A stretch of DNA of 64,000 bases from Neoceratodus forsteri (taxonomy: Eukaryota > Chordata > Ceratodontiformes > Ceratodontidae): assembly GCA_016271365.2 (NCBI GenBank), contig CM057449.1, positions 1,560,870,501 to 1,560,934,500 of the forward strand. Reading direction: 5' to 3'. Each line of letters opens with the position of its first letter. Positions within the stretch are counted from its first letter, which is position 1. Below are positions 1 through 11,290 of the stretch, in pieces. The notes beneath the pieces were generated by a model. The model did not search any database and was not told where the DNA came from. It was given only the letters and a program-made list of their open reading frames with translations. The position numbers were made by a program, and so were the translations under genes.

Positions 1-815
1 ATAGGGATACGAACCACCACACTATATTGCTTGTCCCAAGGACTGCAGGCAGTCCTTGCAGCTTTTTTGTTTCATTTGCCCTGGGGAAATAGGGTGCGCC
101 TGTGTCTAAACAGTGCCTTTCAAATTGGCTGGCACATTGTATTTCGTTCTGTTTTTGGAAGTATGTTAAGGAACTTCCTGGGTTTTATCCGTGGTCATTC
201 CACAAAGGGGTGTGACGACTTCTGTTGCTTATTTCAAAAATTTCCCTGTTGCTGATGTATGTGCTGCAGCCACATGGAGCAGTGTTCACACTTTCACTAA
301 ACTTTACAGTCTGGACATCGTCTTTCGTAGATGTGCTGGCTTTGGGCTTGCTGTACTGCAAGGCCTTCTGTCCTGATTACATAGCAGATTGTGCCATCCT
401 TCCCAGTTTGCTTTGTACTGATTGGGAATCATTCCAAAGTTGTGGCCTAGTGGAGGAAATATCCTTGAAGAAGTTAGAACAGTTACATAATACTATCGTA
501 ATAGTAGATCTTCGAGAGAATTTCTTCCATTAGGGTATGGTGTACTCTCCCTCCTTCCTCCTTTTGTTTTCAGTGAGGGTCATATTGATGCTGTGCCTAA
601 AATTCCTTACTCCATGCATCCTGTCTCCAGCCCCATGTTTCTCCTTGTGTGGCTGGTGCTTGTCTCATCTCCTGGTTCCTCTGTGCTGAAGGTCCTCTGA
701 GGCTAAGTTCTGGCATTGAACTGAGGAGTGATGGGGCCGCCTATGTTACATACATGTAGACGCTGCATGGTATTGTGGACAGCACTCAGCTAGCAGAAAG
801 TTCTGTGCCTTTGCG
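1..815 (+). mobile_element. DIRS family B element, 3' end only
   Basis: The fragment holds the C-terminal part of a tyrosine recombinase, then an internal complementary region at about 430-535, then part of a right inverted terminal repeat fading out near 815. It is assigned to the same family as 44430-49835 because both carry AGTAGATCTTCGAGAG in the ICR (505-520 here, about 49464-49479 there) and the same recombinase end. The 5' part lies outside the window and the outer end of the right repeat is missing. Boundaries are approximate. Confidence 0.8.
120..376 (+). pseudogene. Tyrosine recombinase C-terminus (DIRS-B), frameshifted
   Basis: This is the catalytic C-terminus of a DIRS tyrosine recombinase, the enzyme thought to integrate a circular cDNA. 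The HSTKG segment at about 196-210 sits where active copies have HSTRG, so the HxxR arginine is replaced by Lys. It is followed by the conserved block AATWSSVHTFTKLYSLD, with the presumed nucleophilic Tyr in LYSLD, and an end LQGLLS-stop at 376 identical in pattern to the copy ending at 49323. A frameshift near 200 separates the upstream part. Not functional. Confidence 0.8.
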
Positions 816-1114
816 TTTTACCAAATCCATCCGTCCTATAATATACACAAAGAAATATTGTGTGCCTGTGCATCTTTTAAGTTGATATGGTATTTGTATC
901 TTGGTTATCAGGATAAAAATCACGATCATATTCTTGACCATTGCACCCCCACTTCCTTTTAATCTTAATTTGTGTAGACATTGAAAATACCCCATTTTTG
1001 AAATTGCCTTTAGCCTTTGAGCTCTGGGATACATATCTGAGAATACGTTTCTACAGTTTCCATGTTTTCATTTTTAAAACAGGCAACGCTTTGAAACTTG
1101 GTAAATGGGGAGGT
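816..1114. other. Intronic sequence, nothing recognised
   Basis: AT-rich sequence without a supported exon, RNA gene or repeat that I recognise. It is presumed to be intron of MMS22L upstream of the first exon seen here. Confidence 0.4.
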
Positions 1115-1245
1115 AAGTAGTGAGGCAGCATGGTCTTTCAGTTTGAGCGCAGGCCTGGGAGACCATGGTCACAGTTTCACCAGAGCTACTTACTCACTGT
1201 GTGACCCAAAACATGCCCAGCTTGCTAGTTTGGTAAATACAGGAC
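1115..1245 (+). repeat. MIR-like CORE-SINE remnant
   Basis: The stretch reads like a degraded MIR/CORE-SINE: a head with GAGGCAGCATGGT, a centre with GAGCTACTTACTCACTGTGTGACCC, which resembles the MIR core (CTTACTAGCTGTGTGACCTTGG), then decay. The A and B boxes are poor. Assignment rests on the core. Confidence 0.55.
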
Positions 1246-1663
1246 CCCACTAAGAACAAGATACTGTATCTTAGCTAGGCTGTCTTGGAAAAATAATTGC
1301 AAGAAATATGTATTCTTAAAGAGCACCCGTTTTGATGTTCTTCAAACTTCCATATACTGTGCATTTTGCACCCATACCCAAATGCTCCAGTTTAATTTGT
1401 ACTGCAGTCCTAATACACTGCACCTCGGATATTCCGGGCATTGAGTTTGAATGCTTTCCAACGGATTCCATGCCAGGTAAGTAGCATTTTAACTGAACCG
1501 TTGATTGATGAATGCCGTAATCACTTACCTTGTAATGGAAGTATTTAGTTAGAACTTAAAAGTCAAATGAAAGGATATATGCAGTCATTCTCCATCACTC
1601 ATCATGATTTTTTTGTATTCAGGGTTGTACAAAGCAGAAAACTACTGTGACCTGCTTTCTTAA
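1246..1663. other. Intronic sequence, nothing recognised
   Basis: No exon, RNA or repeat is recognised here. The upstream MMS22L exon, which must end one base into a codon, was looked for and not found. Confidence 0.4.
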
Positions 1664-1835
1664 ACAACTTCTAGGGGTGTGGATATGGTGCACTGTCCAC
1701 ATTCTGGCAGTCTTCCTTTCCCTTTAAGTCCAGCTGGAACATCTTCAAGCTAAGCTCCTCCCACCCACCTGGGTGGTGTACTACTTGGCTCCAACCTGTG
1801 ATGTCAGATCTTCCTTTCTGCTGGAAGAATCGGGT
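1664..1835 (+). repeat. DIRS-A1 left inverted terminal repeat
   Basis: Reverse complement of 14440-14565: shared blocks include CCCACCCACCTGGGTGGT, GACGTCAGATCTT-type sequence (here GATGTCAGATCTTC) and AGCTAAGCT. This pairing identifies the two ends of the same element across the inserted A2. Confidence 0.85.
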
Positions 1836-1936
1836 CTCCTCATTCGCAGCTCTGTGAAGGGTGTAGGCCTCTGTACTTAAGTGCTCCATTGGTGTTTCAT
1901 CTTTGAACTTTATTTGTGTTTTCTCGATTTCCACTA

Positions 1937-4110
1937 CATGCTATGGTCAAGAGGAAGCCAGTCCAGTCTGGGATATAAGCATTGCATTCAGTGCAACCAA
2001 AAAGATGTCCAGAATGGACCCACACTCGTTGTGCATCTACAGCCTCAGGGCAGCGCATGACATCCAGGCCTGTGCAGAATGCCTTTGACTTCCTCCTTAG
2101 AGGATCACTGCGTGTGTCTCCTCCATGGTTGGCTGGAGGAACGGGACCCCCATGGTCTGCTTGAAAGATACCTGTAAGATAGTGTCCATGTCGATGAGCT
2201 TGGCGGCCCAGTTTGCAGCCATTGAAGAGGCGGCAGCCCAAGCTGCAGCGGGAGACTTGATGGCATCTGCGCTGCTCCTGGCTGGGGCCAGTGTTGCAGT
2301 GTCCTTCATGGGAATGTTATGGGAGATCTACAGATCCCTCCAGACCCTTGCAGAGGGGCCTTCCCATAGTGAAAGGAACAGTCTAAAAAAAAGTCCTGCT
2401 ATCAGTCATGGGACAAGGAACAAGCATGCTCTTTCTGCTCCCAAGATTCCCTCAACTGCTGGACGTGCGTTGAGTGCTTGGCTTCGGCCGAGCCTGTTCT
2501 AGTTGGGAGCCAGGCTGCCAGCACCATGGTATCCCCATTGGGCTTGTTGGCAGTGACACAGGCTGACAAGGCAGTTGAGATTTTTGTCGATCTGGTTGAC
2601 ATGTTGTCTGAAGGGGTCAAGGACGATTTGATCTCCAAGACTGGTCTTTTTGGCCATTTCCCAGGACGATCTGGAGCAGTTGGTGGACCCGGCTGTCTCT
2701 TCACAGGAGTTGTCTCCTTCTGGGGTCCTGAGGCAGGAGCCATGTCATGTTTTTTGCACTGCCCCTCCACCTGTCTCTCCTCTCCGTCAATGATCAGGTC
2801 ATTGGCCGAGATTCCGATCGAGGGAATTCTTGCACTCCTGCTCTCAATCTTTGACCTGGAGATGCCACAGGTGCTTCTCTTCCTCCTCATCTTCTGATGA
2901 AGAGAGGCACCTTTGCAGGCTCTGAGCAATAAGGAGCCGATGTGGCAGAAATGTGTTCTTGGGCATGGTAGGCCCCCTTCCCTGACCTCAGCATTTCCCT
3001 GGTCGCCCCCAGTCCGGCCCGCCCCAGTCCTGCCGCGCCCAGTGTCTCCAGCCTCTCCCCCAATTGGGGTGGAACCGCCACCCAAGCAGCTATTGCAGGG
3101 GACCCATACCAAAGCCTCCTGTCTGGTCACCAGCTTGCCAGGTCAGTTGTCAGTAGAGATTACACTCTCGGACGAGTCCAGGGTGGTATATGGTGAGAAG
3201 TGGTCAAGTGTGGTCTTTCAGGAGTCTTTGGACTCCCGATTGGTCCTCTGTGCAATCCTCAAGGACCCCAAGCTTCGACTGTGAATTGGCTGAAGAGTTG
3301 TCCATTGACCACGGGCTTACGTCCTTAGAGGCTATGTTTCATTTGATCTCCTAATCTGTGGAGATCCCTTTAGAATCTGTCCAGAAGCGGGCTCAGTACC
3401 CCCTCATGGAAATCCTGGACAGGGATGATTCCCTGGGTGTCACCTTCCTGGTGGCAGAGGCCATCCTGGGACATGCACTGGAGCTCTGGCAACATCTGGC
3501 CTCCTGCGCTGTGCCCTCAGCCAGTATGGTCCATAAGTATGCAGTCCTTCCAGGTTCCTTGTCCGGTTTCTAGGACCAACGCTCTGTCAAAGGGTTGGTG
3601 GCCAACTTGCAATCTTGATGATGGCCAGCTTTGGTCATGCCTTGATGAGAAACCTCGACCGTGTCCTCTCTCACCTTTCTGCAGACTTGCAATCAGTGGT
3701 TAAAGTAGTCAGAGGCCAGGGTCGAGCACTGGCTAAACACCAGTTCCAGATGGCTTTGGATATCGGTGACTTGTGAATCCGGTCCATTGTGGTGGCCGTT
3801 GCGATGCAGTGCAGGGCCTGGCTGCAGAATTCTACCTTCACTGCAGGCACCAAGCACAAACTGGCCAGTGTCCCTTTCTTGGGCACCAACCTTTTGAACC
3901 CTTGGGTGGATGGGCATCTTACCAGGATTGAAAAGTCCAGTGCCACCATCGATTCTGTGACGTCCTCACAGAAAGACCAGTCAGGAAAGCGGCCAAAAAA
4001 GAAACCATTTCAGATTCGGGCTTTTCTGTCACAGCAGCCCCAACAGGGCCAATCACAGGTCTGGCAACCTAAGACAGAGTTTGCTGGGCCAGGACTCCAG
4101 GAAGTCTAGT
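1937..4110 (+). pseudogene. DIRS-A1 gag-like protein, heavily decayed
   Basis: The region aligns by eye with the gag of A2 (7963-10230) and A5, but is spread over all frames. Recognisable parts are the CAECL segment of the Cys-rich N-terminus near 2070-2085, an ESVQKRAQYPLMEIL segment at about 3370-3415 matching ESIQKKVEFPLN in A2, and a C-terminal block at about 3790-3990 with RAWLQNSTFTAGTKHKLASV matching the 'RAWLRLSSFLVDTQHKLADV' region. The gag of DIRS elements is thought to package the RNA. No reading frame remains. Confidence 0.7.
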
Positions 4111-4199
4111 GGTAGGGGGGTGGTGTCCATCTGGCAGCTGGTGCCGGTGTTCCCTCCAAGGCTGCCCAGTGTCAGGTTGGGGGGTGTCTACCTCCCGCT

Positions 4200-5690
4200 C
4201 ATTAAGTCCCTGTGTCAGCTCACCTTGGGGAGTTGGCTTCACTATTTCTGGCAAAACTTGTCTGTTATCACCTCGGACAGATGGGTGCTAGAAGTGTGGT
4301 GGGCAGAGCTTTGCCTCTTGACTTTGATGCTCTCCCACTGTATCGACCCCACACTCCAGAGGAGTCTGTGGTATCACAAGACTCTTTGTCTGCTCTCATG
4401 GAGGACATTGCTTAGCTCCTAGAGAAGAGAGCCATAGCTCATGTCCCGGACACCATGGCCGGCGAGGGCTTCGTGTCCAGGTACTTCCTGGTCCCAAAAC
4501 TGATTAGGGGGCTGGCGACCCATACTGAATCTTCGTGCTCTCAATCAGTTCTTGAGGAAGTGAAAGTTTCGGATGGTCACTCTGAACCAAGTCATTACCT
4601 TCTTGGAGCAGGGCATGTGGTTCTGATCTCTGGACCTCCAGGATGCCTTCTTCCACATTCCAGTCTGTCCGTCCCACTGGCAGTATTTCCAGTTCTGCTC
4701 AGAGGGGGTTCTCTTTTAGTTCCAGGTCATGCCTTTCAGCCTCTCCTCGCCCCCAGGGTCTTCGCCAAGTGCGTTGCAGAGGTGGCAGCATTCCTGTGGC
4801 GCTGAGGAGTCCAGGTCTGCCCTTATCTGGATGACTGGCTGATAGCCGGGCCATCCATGGAGGTGGTGGAGTGGTTTGGGGATCTGGCCCTCCAGATCTG
4901 CAGAGACTTGGGCCTTCTGGTCAACCTAGCCAAGTCTGAACTCCAACTCCTCACAGGGGATCCACTTTATTGAGGCAAAACTAGATGCCCCCCAGGCCAA
5001 GGCCCAACTTCCTGTGGACCGAGAATAGGATCTGTCCTCCTTTGCCTGATCATTTCAGTTTGGGGCCTCGCAACCTGCTTGGGACTTCCTGTGGCTGCTG
5101 AGGTGCATGGCATCCTGCACCATTGTGTTCAGATGAGTCCATTGGCGGATGCACCACCTGCTGTGGAAGCTGGCCTGTCAGTGGTCCCAGCGCCTAGGTC
5201 ACCTGGGCCAGCCAGTCTCAGTGACCAAGCTGATGTGTCTCATCCCAGAACATTTGGAGGAAGGAGTCCCATTAATCCACCCAGCACCAACTGTCACCCT
5301 GACAACTGATGTGTCCCTAGTGGGATGGGCAGTGCACCTGGGTGACCACAGGGCTCAGAGGTTCTTGGCCCCCAGGGAGTCCCGTTACCACATCAATATG
5401 CTGAAATTCCATGCAGTACACCTTGCTGTAATGGAATTCACACCATTTGTCCAGGGTCAGGTCGTGCAGGTCCGGACGGACAATACCACAACCATGTGCT
5501 TACTACTTGAAGAAGCAGGGCAGTATGCACTCCCTTTGTTTGTGTCGGGAGGCCCTCTGCACCTGGACTCTCATGCACAACTTGGATGCCGATCTACAGG
5601 TGATTTATGTAGCAGAAGCCTCCAACCAGCTAGAGGACACACTCAGGCAGGTGGGCGAGGTGTCTCATGAGTAGTGCGTGTATTAGAGGT
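4200..5690 (+). pseudogene. DIRS-A1 reverse transcriptase and RNase H remnant
   Basis: RT motifs are visible across frames: a FVSRYFLVPKL strand at about 4468-4500, the LDLQDAFFHIP block at about 4629-4660, and a catalytic box reading YLDDWLIAG at about 4824-4850. The RNase H follows, with TTDVSLVGWAVH at about 5300 and a QVRTDNTTTMC segment at about 5466, then the ASNQLEDTL block at about 5620. DIRS polymerases copy the RNA into a circular DNA. In-frame stops and frame changes make it inactive. Confidence 0.8.
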
Positions 5691-6089
5691 GATGAACCAC
5701 TTGTTCTCTCAGTGGGGCACTCCCCTGGTTGACTCGTTCACCTCTTGGGAGAATGCCAAGCTGAGGCTGTTCTGTGCCTGCTCCCCACAGTGCAGGACAC
5801 TGGAGGGGATGCCTCTGTGAGGCCCTGGACCCCAGGCCTTCTCTGTGCTTTCCCTCCCTTCCTCTGATCCACAAAGTGTTGGCAAGGTGAGGGGGGAGAA
5901 GGCACAGATCATCCTGGTATCCCCAGACTGGCCTCATCAGTTTTGGTACCTAGAGCTCCTCAGCCTCCGCAGCATGCTTCTGTGGCGATTGCCCCTACAC
6001 CCGGAACTGCCCTCCTGCCAAAAGGGGAAGGTCCTGAACCCAGATCTTCAGTCCCTGCACCTGACAGCCTGGTTCCTTAGCAGCTAGAG

Positions 6090-7480
6090 TTCCAGGCTAT
6101 GGGTCTCTCCGAAGATGTTCTCCACGTTGTGGAGGCCTCCCGGAAAGAGTCGACCCGTCAGTGCTACACCTTCAAATGGAAGCAGTTTTTCATTTGTTGC
6201 CAGGGCAAGGAGCTATACCCCCTGGCTTGCCCCTTGGCTAGCATCCCCTTTTTTTTTTTTTTTTTTATTCTTTTCTTTTTCTTCTGCTAGCGGCTGCCAA
6301 GACCTCAGCCCGGTCACGGACCCCTGGACCCCCACCTCCATACTGGCCGTGACTCCCGACACCCCCGGCTTTACCCCTCGGGGTGGGGTTGTGGCACCTG
6401 AGGCTCGGTGCCGCAGTCGTGGGGCCAGAGTTGGGAGCCGGCCTGGAGACTGATTAGGGCCAGGGGTAGGCGTCATGCATGGTGGCTGCAAGCAAGGTTT
6501 CTGCTTGATCCCCAGGGGCGGGGACGTGCAGTGACATCCTGTGTCCACCCGGCCCCTTGTATCTTAAGATGCCGGCGCTTGCAAGTCTTCCTGGCCTCCA
6601 GCTAAGTCCCTCAGCGCAGGCAGTTCTCCCGAGAAGGAGAGCAGCCCTAGGGCGCTCAATCCCTCTCCCCCGGACGGCCCTCCAGCTCTCTGGATCCGTT
6701 CCCAAACCCGGGTCGCTGGCATCGCAAGCGGAAGTCCCACCGCTGCGCTAGTGGGCCGGCTCTTGGCTAGCATTCTTAATTACCTGTAGTCCCTCTCCCA
6801 GTCGGGCTGAGGTTGATGACCCTCAAGGTGAACCTGGCAGCCATCTCTGCATACCGGGCATGCGCTGGTATGCTGACAGTGGCACAAGAGAAGGTGGTTG
6901 GTGTTTCTTCAAAGGCCTTGACCACCTGTCCCCACCGATGCTTGAACCACGACCACCCTGGGACTTGTTGCTGGAACTGGCAGTACTCATGTGCAAGCCA
7001 TTTGAATCAATCCACAGAAGGATCAGTGAGCTCCAGGCACTCACAGTGGGGTTTCCTTATCTCGTGTTCCACAAAGACAACGTTGTTCTTCGCCCCCACC
7101 TGAAGTTCCTCCAGAAGGTTATGTTGGAGTTTCTCTTTAACCAGCTGATTAACCTCCTGGTGTACTTCACCAGTCCAACCTCAGAGGACAAGCACAGGCT
7201 CCATACTTTGGACCTGAGATGAGTGCTTGCTTACTATCAGGAGCACAGGGCTGGAGTTTGGGGAGAGGTTCGCCAGCTCTTTGTCACCTATGCTGAAGCC
7301 GCACCTGGCAGAATGTCAGCTAAGTGGAGGAGTTGGCAGGTGTATTGTCTCCTGCATCAACCTTTGCTGTAGGTTGGCTGGGAGGGAGCCCCATAGGGCT
7401 GAAGGCTCATTCCACTAGACATACTGCTGCCAAGGTGGCTGCTTCCTGAGATGTCCCTTTTTCCAGGGGATTTGCAGGGC
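6090..7480 (+). pseudogene. DIRS-A1 tyrosine recombinase remnant, split by a SINE
   Basis: The N-terminal part is at about 6095-6244: LGLSEDVLHVVEASRKESTR, the same block as in A2 and A4. A SINE sits at 6245-6761 and the protein resumes at 6762 with LASILNYL, then AAISAYRA at about 6837, the region before the catalytic arginine at about 7010-7100, and FVTYAEA-like coding at about 7280. A TSD of 12 bp proves that the two parts were once continuous. Multiple frameshifts and a stop (YL-stop-SLS) make it inactive. Confidence 0.75.
6245..6761 (-). mobile_element. tRNA-headed SINE, copy 1 (minus strand)
   Basis: Inserted in A1's recombinase, flanked by a 12-bp target duplication CTTGGCTAGCAT (6233-6244 and 6762-6773). 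On the minus strand it starts with a tRNA-like head, A box TAGCGCAGCGG (plus coordinates 6740-6750) matching the consensus exactly, and a degraded B box at about 6698-6707. It ends in an 18-base A tail (T run at 6249-6266). The length of 517 bp is long for a tRNA-SINE. Relatives in this window are at 13646, 23247, 28562 and 31875. Confidence 0.8.
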
Positions 7481-7631
7481 TGCTACCTGAAAGCTAGCAC
7501 ACACCTTCATTTTCTTCTACCACATCGACCTGAGTCATGCCGGGATGCTGGTTTTGGGACAGCAGTTCTCCAATCCCTATTTGACAGATAGGGGTGTGCG
7601 CTTTGCCTCCTCCTCCTGGAGAACTATTAGG

Positions 7632-7681
7632 AGTCTGGCAGAGGGTGGATAGTGCACCATATCCATGACCATAGGAATTAG
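7632..7681 (+). repeat. A1 internal complementary region, left half
   Basis: The sequence is the reverse complement of A1's first 45 bases: GTGCACCATATCCA in the ICR against TGGATATGGTGCAC in the repeat. In an uninterrupted element such as A2 it is followed directly by the right ICR half. Here that half lies 5.86 kb away, at 13541. Confidence 0.8.
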
Positions 7682-7860
7682 GGTTCTAGGAACGTGGATA
7701 TGTTGTTCATCCACACTTCTTGGCATGTCCCTTTCCCTTTTAAATCTTGTCGGAAAGTCTTCAAGCTGGCTCCTCCAACCCACCCGGGTGGTAAATACCT
7801 TGGCTCCACTCCATGATGCCAGATCTTCCTTTCCGCTGGAAGATTCAGGTTCCCTCGTGC
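7682..7860 (+). repeat. DIRS-A2 left inverted terminal repeat
   Basis: Starts GGTTCTAGGAACGTGGATAT and is complementary to 13363-13515. Shared blocks include TGGCATGTCCCTTTCCCTTT and CCCACCCGGGTGGTAAATAC. It probably holds the element's promoter, but no TATA box is recognisable with confidence. Confidence 0.88.
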
Positions 7861-7962
7861 TTTCACAGCAGTTCGTAGGCCCTTGGTACAAAGTGTCGTT
7901 TTTAACCGAGACTAACTTTAAAACTCCTTCAAGTTAGCGATTCCAATTGTAGCGCATCGAAC

Positions 7963-10230
7963 ATGGAGGACAAATCATCCCCCGGATTTTGCCGGTGTAC
8001 CTGCAGCCAGAAGATGCCGTGCACCGATCCCCACCTAACGTGCATTTATTGCCTAGGTGTCGGTCATGATACCTCGTCTTGTACTTTCTGCCTGGCCTTC
8101 CATCCCAACGTCCTGGACGACCGCAAGGCGCGCCTAAAACTGGGGAGACCGGAGAAAAGGAACCCCGCTGGTGAAATCGAAGGAGGCGATGTGGGCGGTT
8201 TCTGCGACCGTGGGATCTGCTGAGCAGCTGGAGCAAATGAAGGCATTCGAGGAGGAAGCAGCTCAAGCTTTGGCCAGTTGAAGCTTTTTTGTTCCACTCA
8301 ACCTTGGCTCTACCTTTTTGGGCTCCTTCAGGGAGTTGTGCCAGTCTCTCCCACCAGGAGTGAGGCTCTCGGGCTCGCTCCTCATGGCCATAGAGGATAA
8401 GGACCCTAAGTCTTACAGTGCTGAAGCGTTCTTGGGACCGAGAAAGGTCAGAGTCCCAGGAACATGCGGTCTCGACCTCAGTCGAGATCGCATCCTCGGC
8501 CGCCGGCTTTACGGATATCCCGTCTGGCCAGGGGACCGAGGAAATGGCCGACGAGGCAGAGATTTCTCTCGACCCAATCAAGCCATTGCCGCCGACCCCG
8601 GTTAACGAGTCTTTGGAAAGGACTCCGGTCCTTGTCTTTCTGGATGAGGAGACCCAGCCCACTGGTGTCCCCATCGAGGAAACAGTTCCGGACCCTTGGT
8701 TTTCACTGACACCGGTGTCTCCTGATCAGTCGGGTCGACTCCCTCGATCTCAATCGGGGTCCAGAACCCGGAAAAAGAGTCATAAACACTCTAAGAAGAG
8801 GTGTTGCCACAGATCTTCATCCTCCTCCGACGAGGAGAGGCTTCGGCGGAAACTCTGTCGACGCTATGAAGATCTCATGTGGCAACAGCTGATTTTGTCC
8901 TGGCAGGAGCCAGCCCCGCTGGCCACCGTGGCCATCACTTGGCTTCCGCCTTCTAGGCTGACCCCTCTGGAACCAAAGTCTTCGGTTCCCTATCCTAGTT
9001 CAGCCTGCCTCGGTCTCTCCACCGATTTTGGTGGAACCACCACCTAAGCAGCCTCAGGGAGGCGCTCCCTTGAAAGAGGACCGAACAGACACCGAGCTTC
9101 CCCGACGTCTGTCGATAACGGTTGTCCCCGATCGCCCCAGTCGTATTGAGGGAGATCTAGGCGGGAGGCCATTATATCCCGACTCTTCGGACTCGGACGC
9201 TACTGGATTGCACTCCCATCCTGGGGATGATGAGTCGTCCGTGGCGGGTTTGGAGGAAGGCCCTTCCTCTTTTCAGGGCATTCTCCGCCTGATCTCCGAA
9301 TCCACTGGAATGCCCCTGGAGTCCATCCAGAAGAAGGTGGAGTTCCCCCTTAACGGATATCCTCAAAAGGGGGATACCCTGACAGAGGCCTTTCCAGTGG
9401 CGGAAGCCATTGTTGGCCCGGCCCTTGAGCTTTGGCAGCGCCCAGCTTCCTGCCCAGCACCGTCTGCCTGCATGGCCTGCAAGTACGCTGTGCCCATGGG
9501 GTCCCTGGCGGGGTTCACAGAACATCCTTTGGCCGAGAGTCTGGTGACCGCTTCTGTGTTCAGGCGTACTGGTAGCTCAGCCGACACCGACCGACCCCCG
9601 GACAAGGAGTCCAAAAATATGGACCATTCCGCTCGTAAGGTCTGTGCGGACTCTTCCTTAGGCCTTCATCAGGCCAGCTCGGCTGTTATAATGGCACACT
9701 TCTCTCATGCCCTCCTAGGGTCATTAGACAAAGTCCTTCCTCATCTCCTGGCGGACATGCAGACCACAGTGAAGCAAGTCTGTGATCAGGGCCGTGCTGT
9801 TGCAAAACAGTAGCTCCAGACGGCCCTGGACATCGGGGATTCTTGTGCCCGCTCTTTAGCAGCTACAGTGGCCACTTGCCGCAGGGCTTGGCTGAGGCTT
9901 TCCTCCTTCCTGGTGGATACTCAGCACAAGTTAGCTGACGTGCCCTTCCTAGGCACCGACCTGTTAGGTCCAGGACTGGCTGGTCACCTTCGGCACATAG
10001 AGCAGTCCAGTGCCACCTTGGATGCTACTTCTGCGAAGGATTCTTCGGGCAAGAACCAGCAGAAGCGTAAGAAGAAGCCTTTTCGGCATTCTTCCCCATG
10101 GTCAGGCAACCCTCCTATCAAGGAGGCCAGCAGCAACAGCAGCAGCAGCAGGCTCAAGCTTGGCGCCCAAGGCCCAAGCAGGGTCCTCAACAGCCCCATA
10201 AAGGAGGCCGAGGCGCAGGTCTAGGAGCCT
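7963..10230 (+). pseudogene. DIRS-A2 gag-like protein with Cys-rich N-terminus
   Basis: The start ATG at 7963 (MEDKSSPG) is shared with A5 (40885), and with A4 as MEEKSSPG (35264). Residues about 10-55 form a Cys/His-rich module, CxxCxxxxxxC-type spacing ending CLGVGHDTSSCTFCLAF, followed by FHPNVLDDRKARLKLGRPE. A Ser/Arg-rich middle follows (about 8760-8850). The helical central part is at about 9240-9790, with ESIQKKVEFPLNGYPQKGDT. A poly-Gln tract sits near 10118-10150. The first frame ends at 8223 and the protein continues in two other frames, so at least two frameshifts and a stop at 9811 break it. Gag function is inferred from position. Confidence 0.78.
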
Positions 10231-10249
10231 CCTCTAAGCCTGCTCAAGG

Positions 10250-11290
10250 ACGGGTTGGGGTTTGCCACCCCTACACCCGTCACACCAGTTCTGGGTCCTC
10301 CCGTGGGGGGCCGGCTCCATCATTTTCTTTTCGCCTGGTCCGATATCACCTCGGACAGGTGGGTTCTCGAAGTGGTCGGTCAGGGACTGCCTCTAGAGTT
10401 CGAGCAGTACCCTTCCAGCCAAGCCCATGCCCCTCGGGAGGAAAGGATCTCAGCTTGCACCCAGTCGGCACTCTGAGACGACATAGCTCAGCTCCTCCGC
10501 AAGGAGGCGGTAGCTCCAGTGCCGGATCCTCCTACAGACCCAGGCTTCGTGTCCAGGTACTTCCTGGCGCCCAAGCAGATGGGGATTGGCGCCCCATCCT
10601 AGATCTCATGACCTGAATCAATATCTCAGGTCTCGCACCTTCCGGATGGTAACTCTGAACCAGATCATACCATCCCTGGAGCGAAACACGTCGTTCTGTT
10701 CACTGGATCTGCAGGACGCGTTCTTTCACGTCCCAATCCGTCGTCCTATCAGCGGTTCCTCCGCTTCAGAATTGAAGGGCCCTGTACAGAAGTTCCGACC
10801 CTTCCGCTGGCTGTCCTTGGCCCCACGGGTCTTTACCAAGTGCATTGCAGTGGTGGCAGCCCATCTTTGGCGTCAAGGAGTACGAATCTACTCTTATCTC
10901 GACGACTGGCTCTTGGCAGGTTCCTCCCTTCAGGAGGTGGAGAGGTCCAGGGATCTGGCCCTCCGACCCTGCTCCCAACTCGGCCTCCTGATCAACGAGG
11001 CCAAGTCAGAACTCATGCCCTCTCAGGTGATGGGCTTCATCGGGACAGAGCTCAACTCTTGTCAAGCCAGAGCTCGGCTCCCGGCAGACAGGGTGAAGGT
11101 TCTCTCCTCCTTTGCCCGATCATTTCAGGTTGGGCACTTGCACCCTGCCCAGGACTTTCTGTGCCTTCTGGGTTACATGGCGGCATGCACCTCAGTGGTC
11201 CATTGGGCCAGGTGGCACATGCACCCCCTCCAATGGGAGCTGTCCGCCCAGTGGACTCGCGCCATGGTCATTTTGACCAGTTGATCACTG
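10250..11290 (+). pseudogene. DIRS-A2 reverse transcriptase
   Basis: Two overlapping frames encode the palm domain. WRPILDL appears at about 10588-10608 in one frame and the rest from about 10615 in another. The frame shift therefore lies at the end of motif 1, where one base of the 'LDLHDLNQYL' stretch is missing. Further blocks: SLDLQDAFFHVPI at about 10699-10740, the catalytic YLDD at 10895-10906 (intact), and a thumb-like end with FIGTELNSCQARARLPADR. The intact catalytic box makes this the best preserved RT of the DIRS-A copies here, but it cannot be translated in one frame. Confidence 0.82.

Larger units (their letters stand above)
1664..7681 (+). mobile_element. DIRS-A element A1, left part (host of nested A2)
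   Basis: From the left come an inverted terminal repeat (1664-1835), decayed gag, RT/RNase H and tyrosine recombinase, then the left half of the ICR at about 7632-7681. That half is the reverse complement of A1's own left end. The rest of the element (right ICR half and right terminal repeat) resumes at 13541 after the inserted copy A2. Both ends of A1 carry the diagnostic GGTGCAC block (about 1687, 7640, 13578, 14540), while A2 carries GTTGTTC at the same positions. A SINE interrupts the YR region. Many stops and frameshifts indicate an old copy. Confidence 0.85.

Noticed and set aside
2402..3130. 242-codon open frame on the minus strand
   Set aside because: It is antisense to the decayed gag of DIRS-A1. 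Its GC-rich composition keeps it open, and no domain or splice context supports a gene.
6690..6761. tRNA gene on the minus strand
   Set aside because: Good A box, but the B box is degraded, no cloverleaf can be closed, and the sequence is the head of a SINE with a target duplication. The same applies to 51220-51290 and 62280-62360.
7934..8674. 246-codon open frame on the minus strand
   Set aside because: Antisense to the gag of DIRS-A2. Similar antisense frames occur at the same place in A5 (about 40822-41331), so this is a property of the repeat and not a gene.
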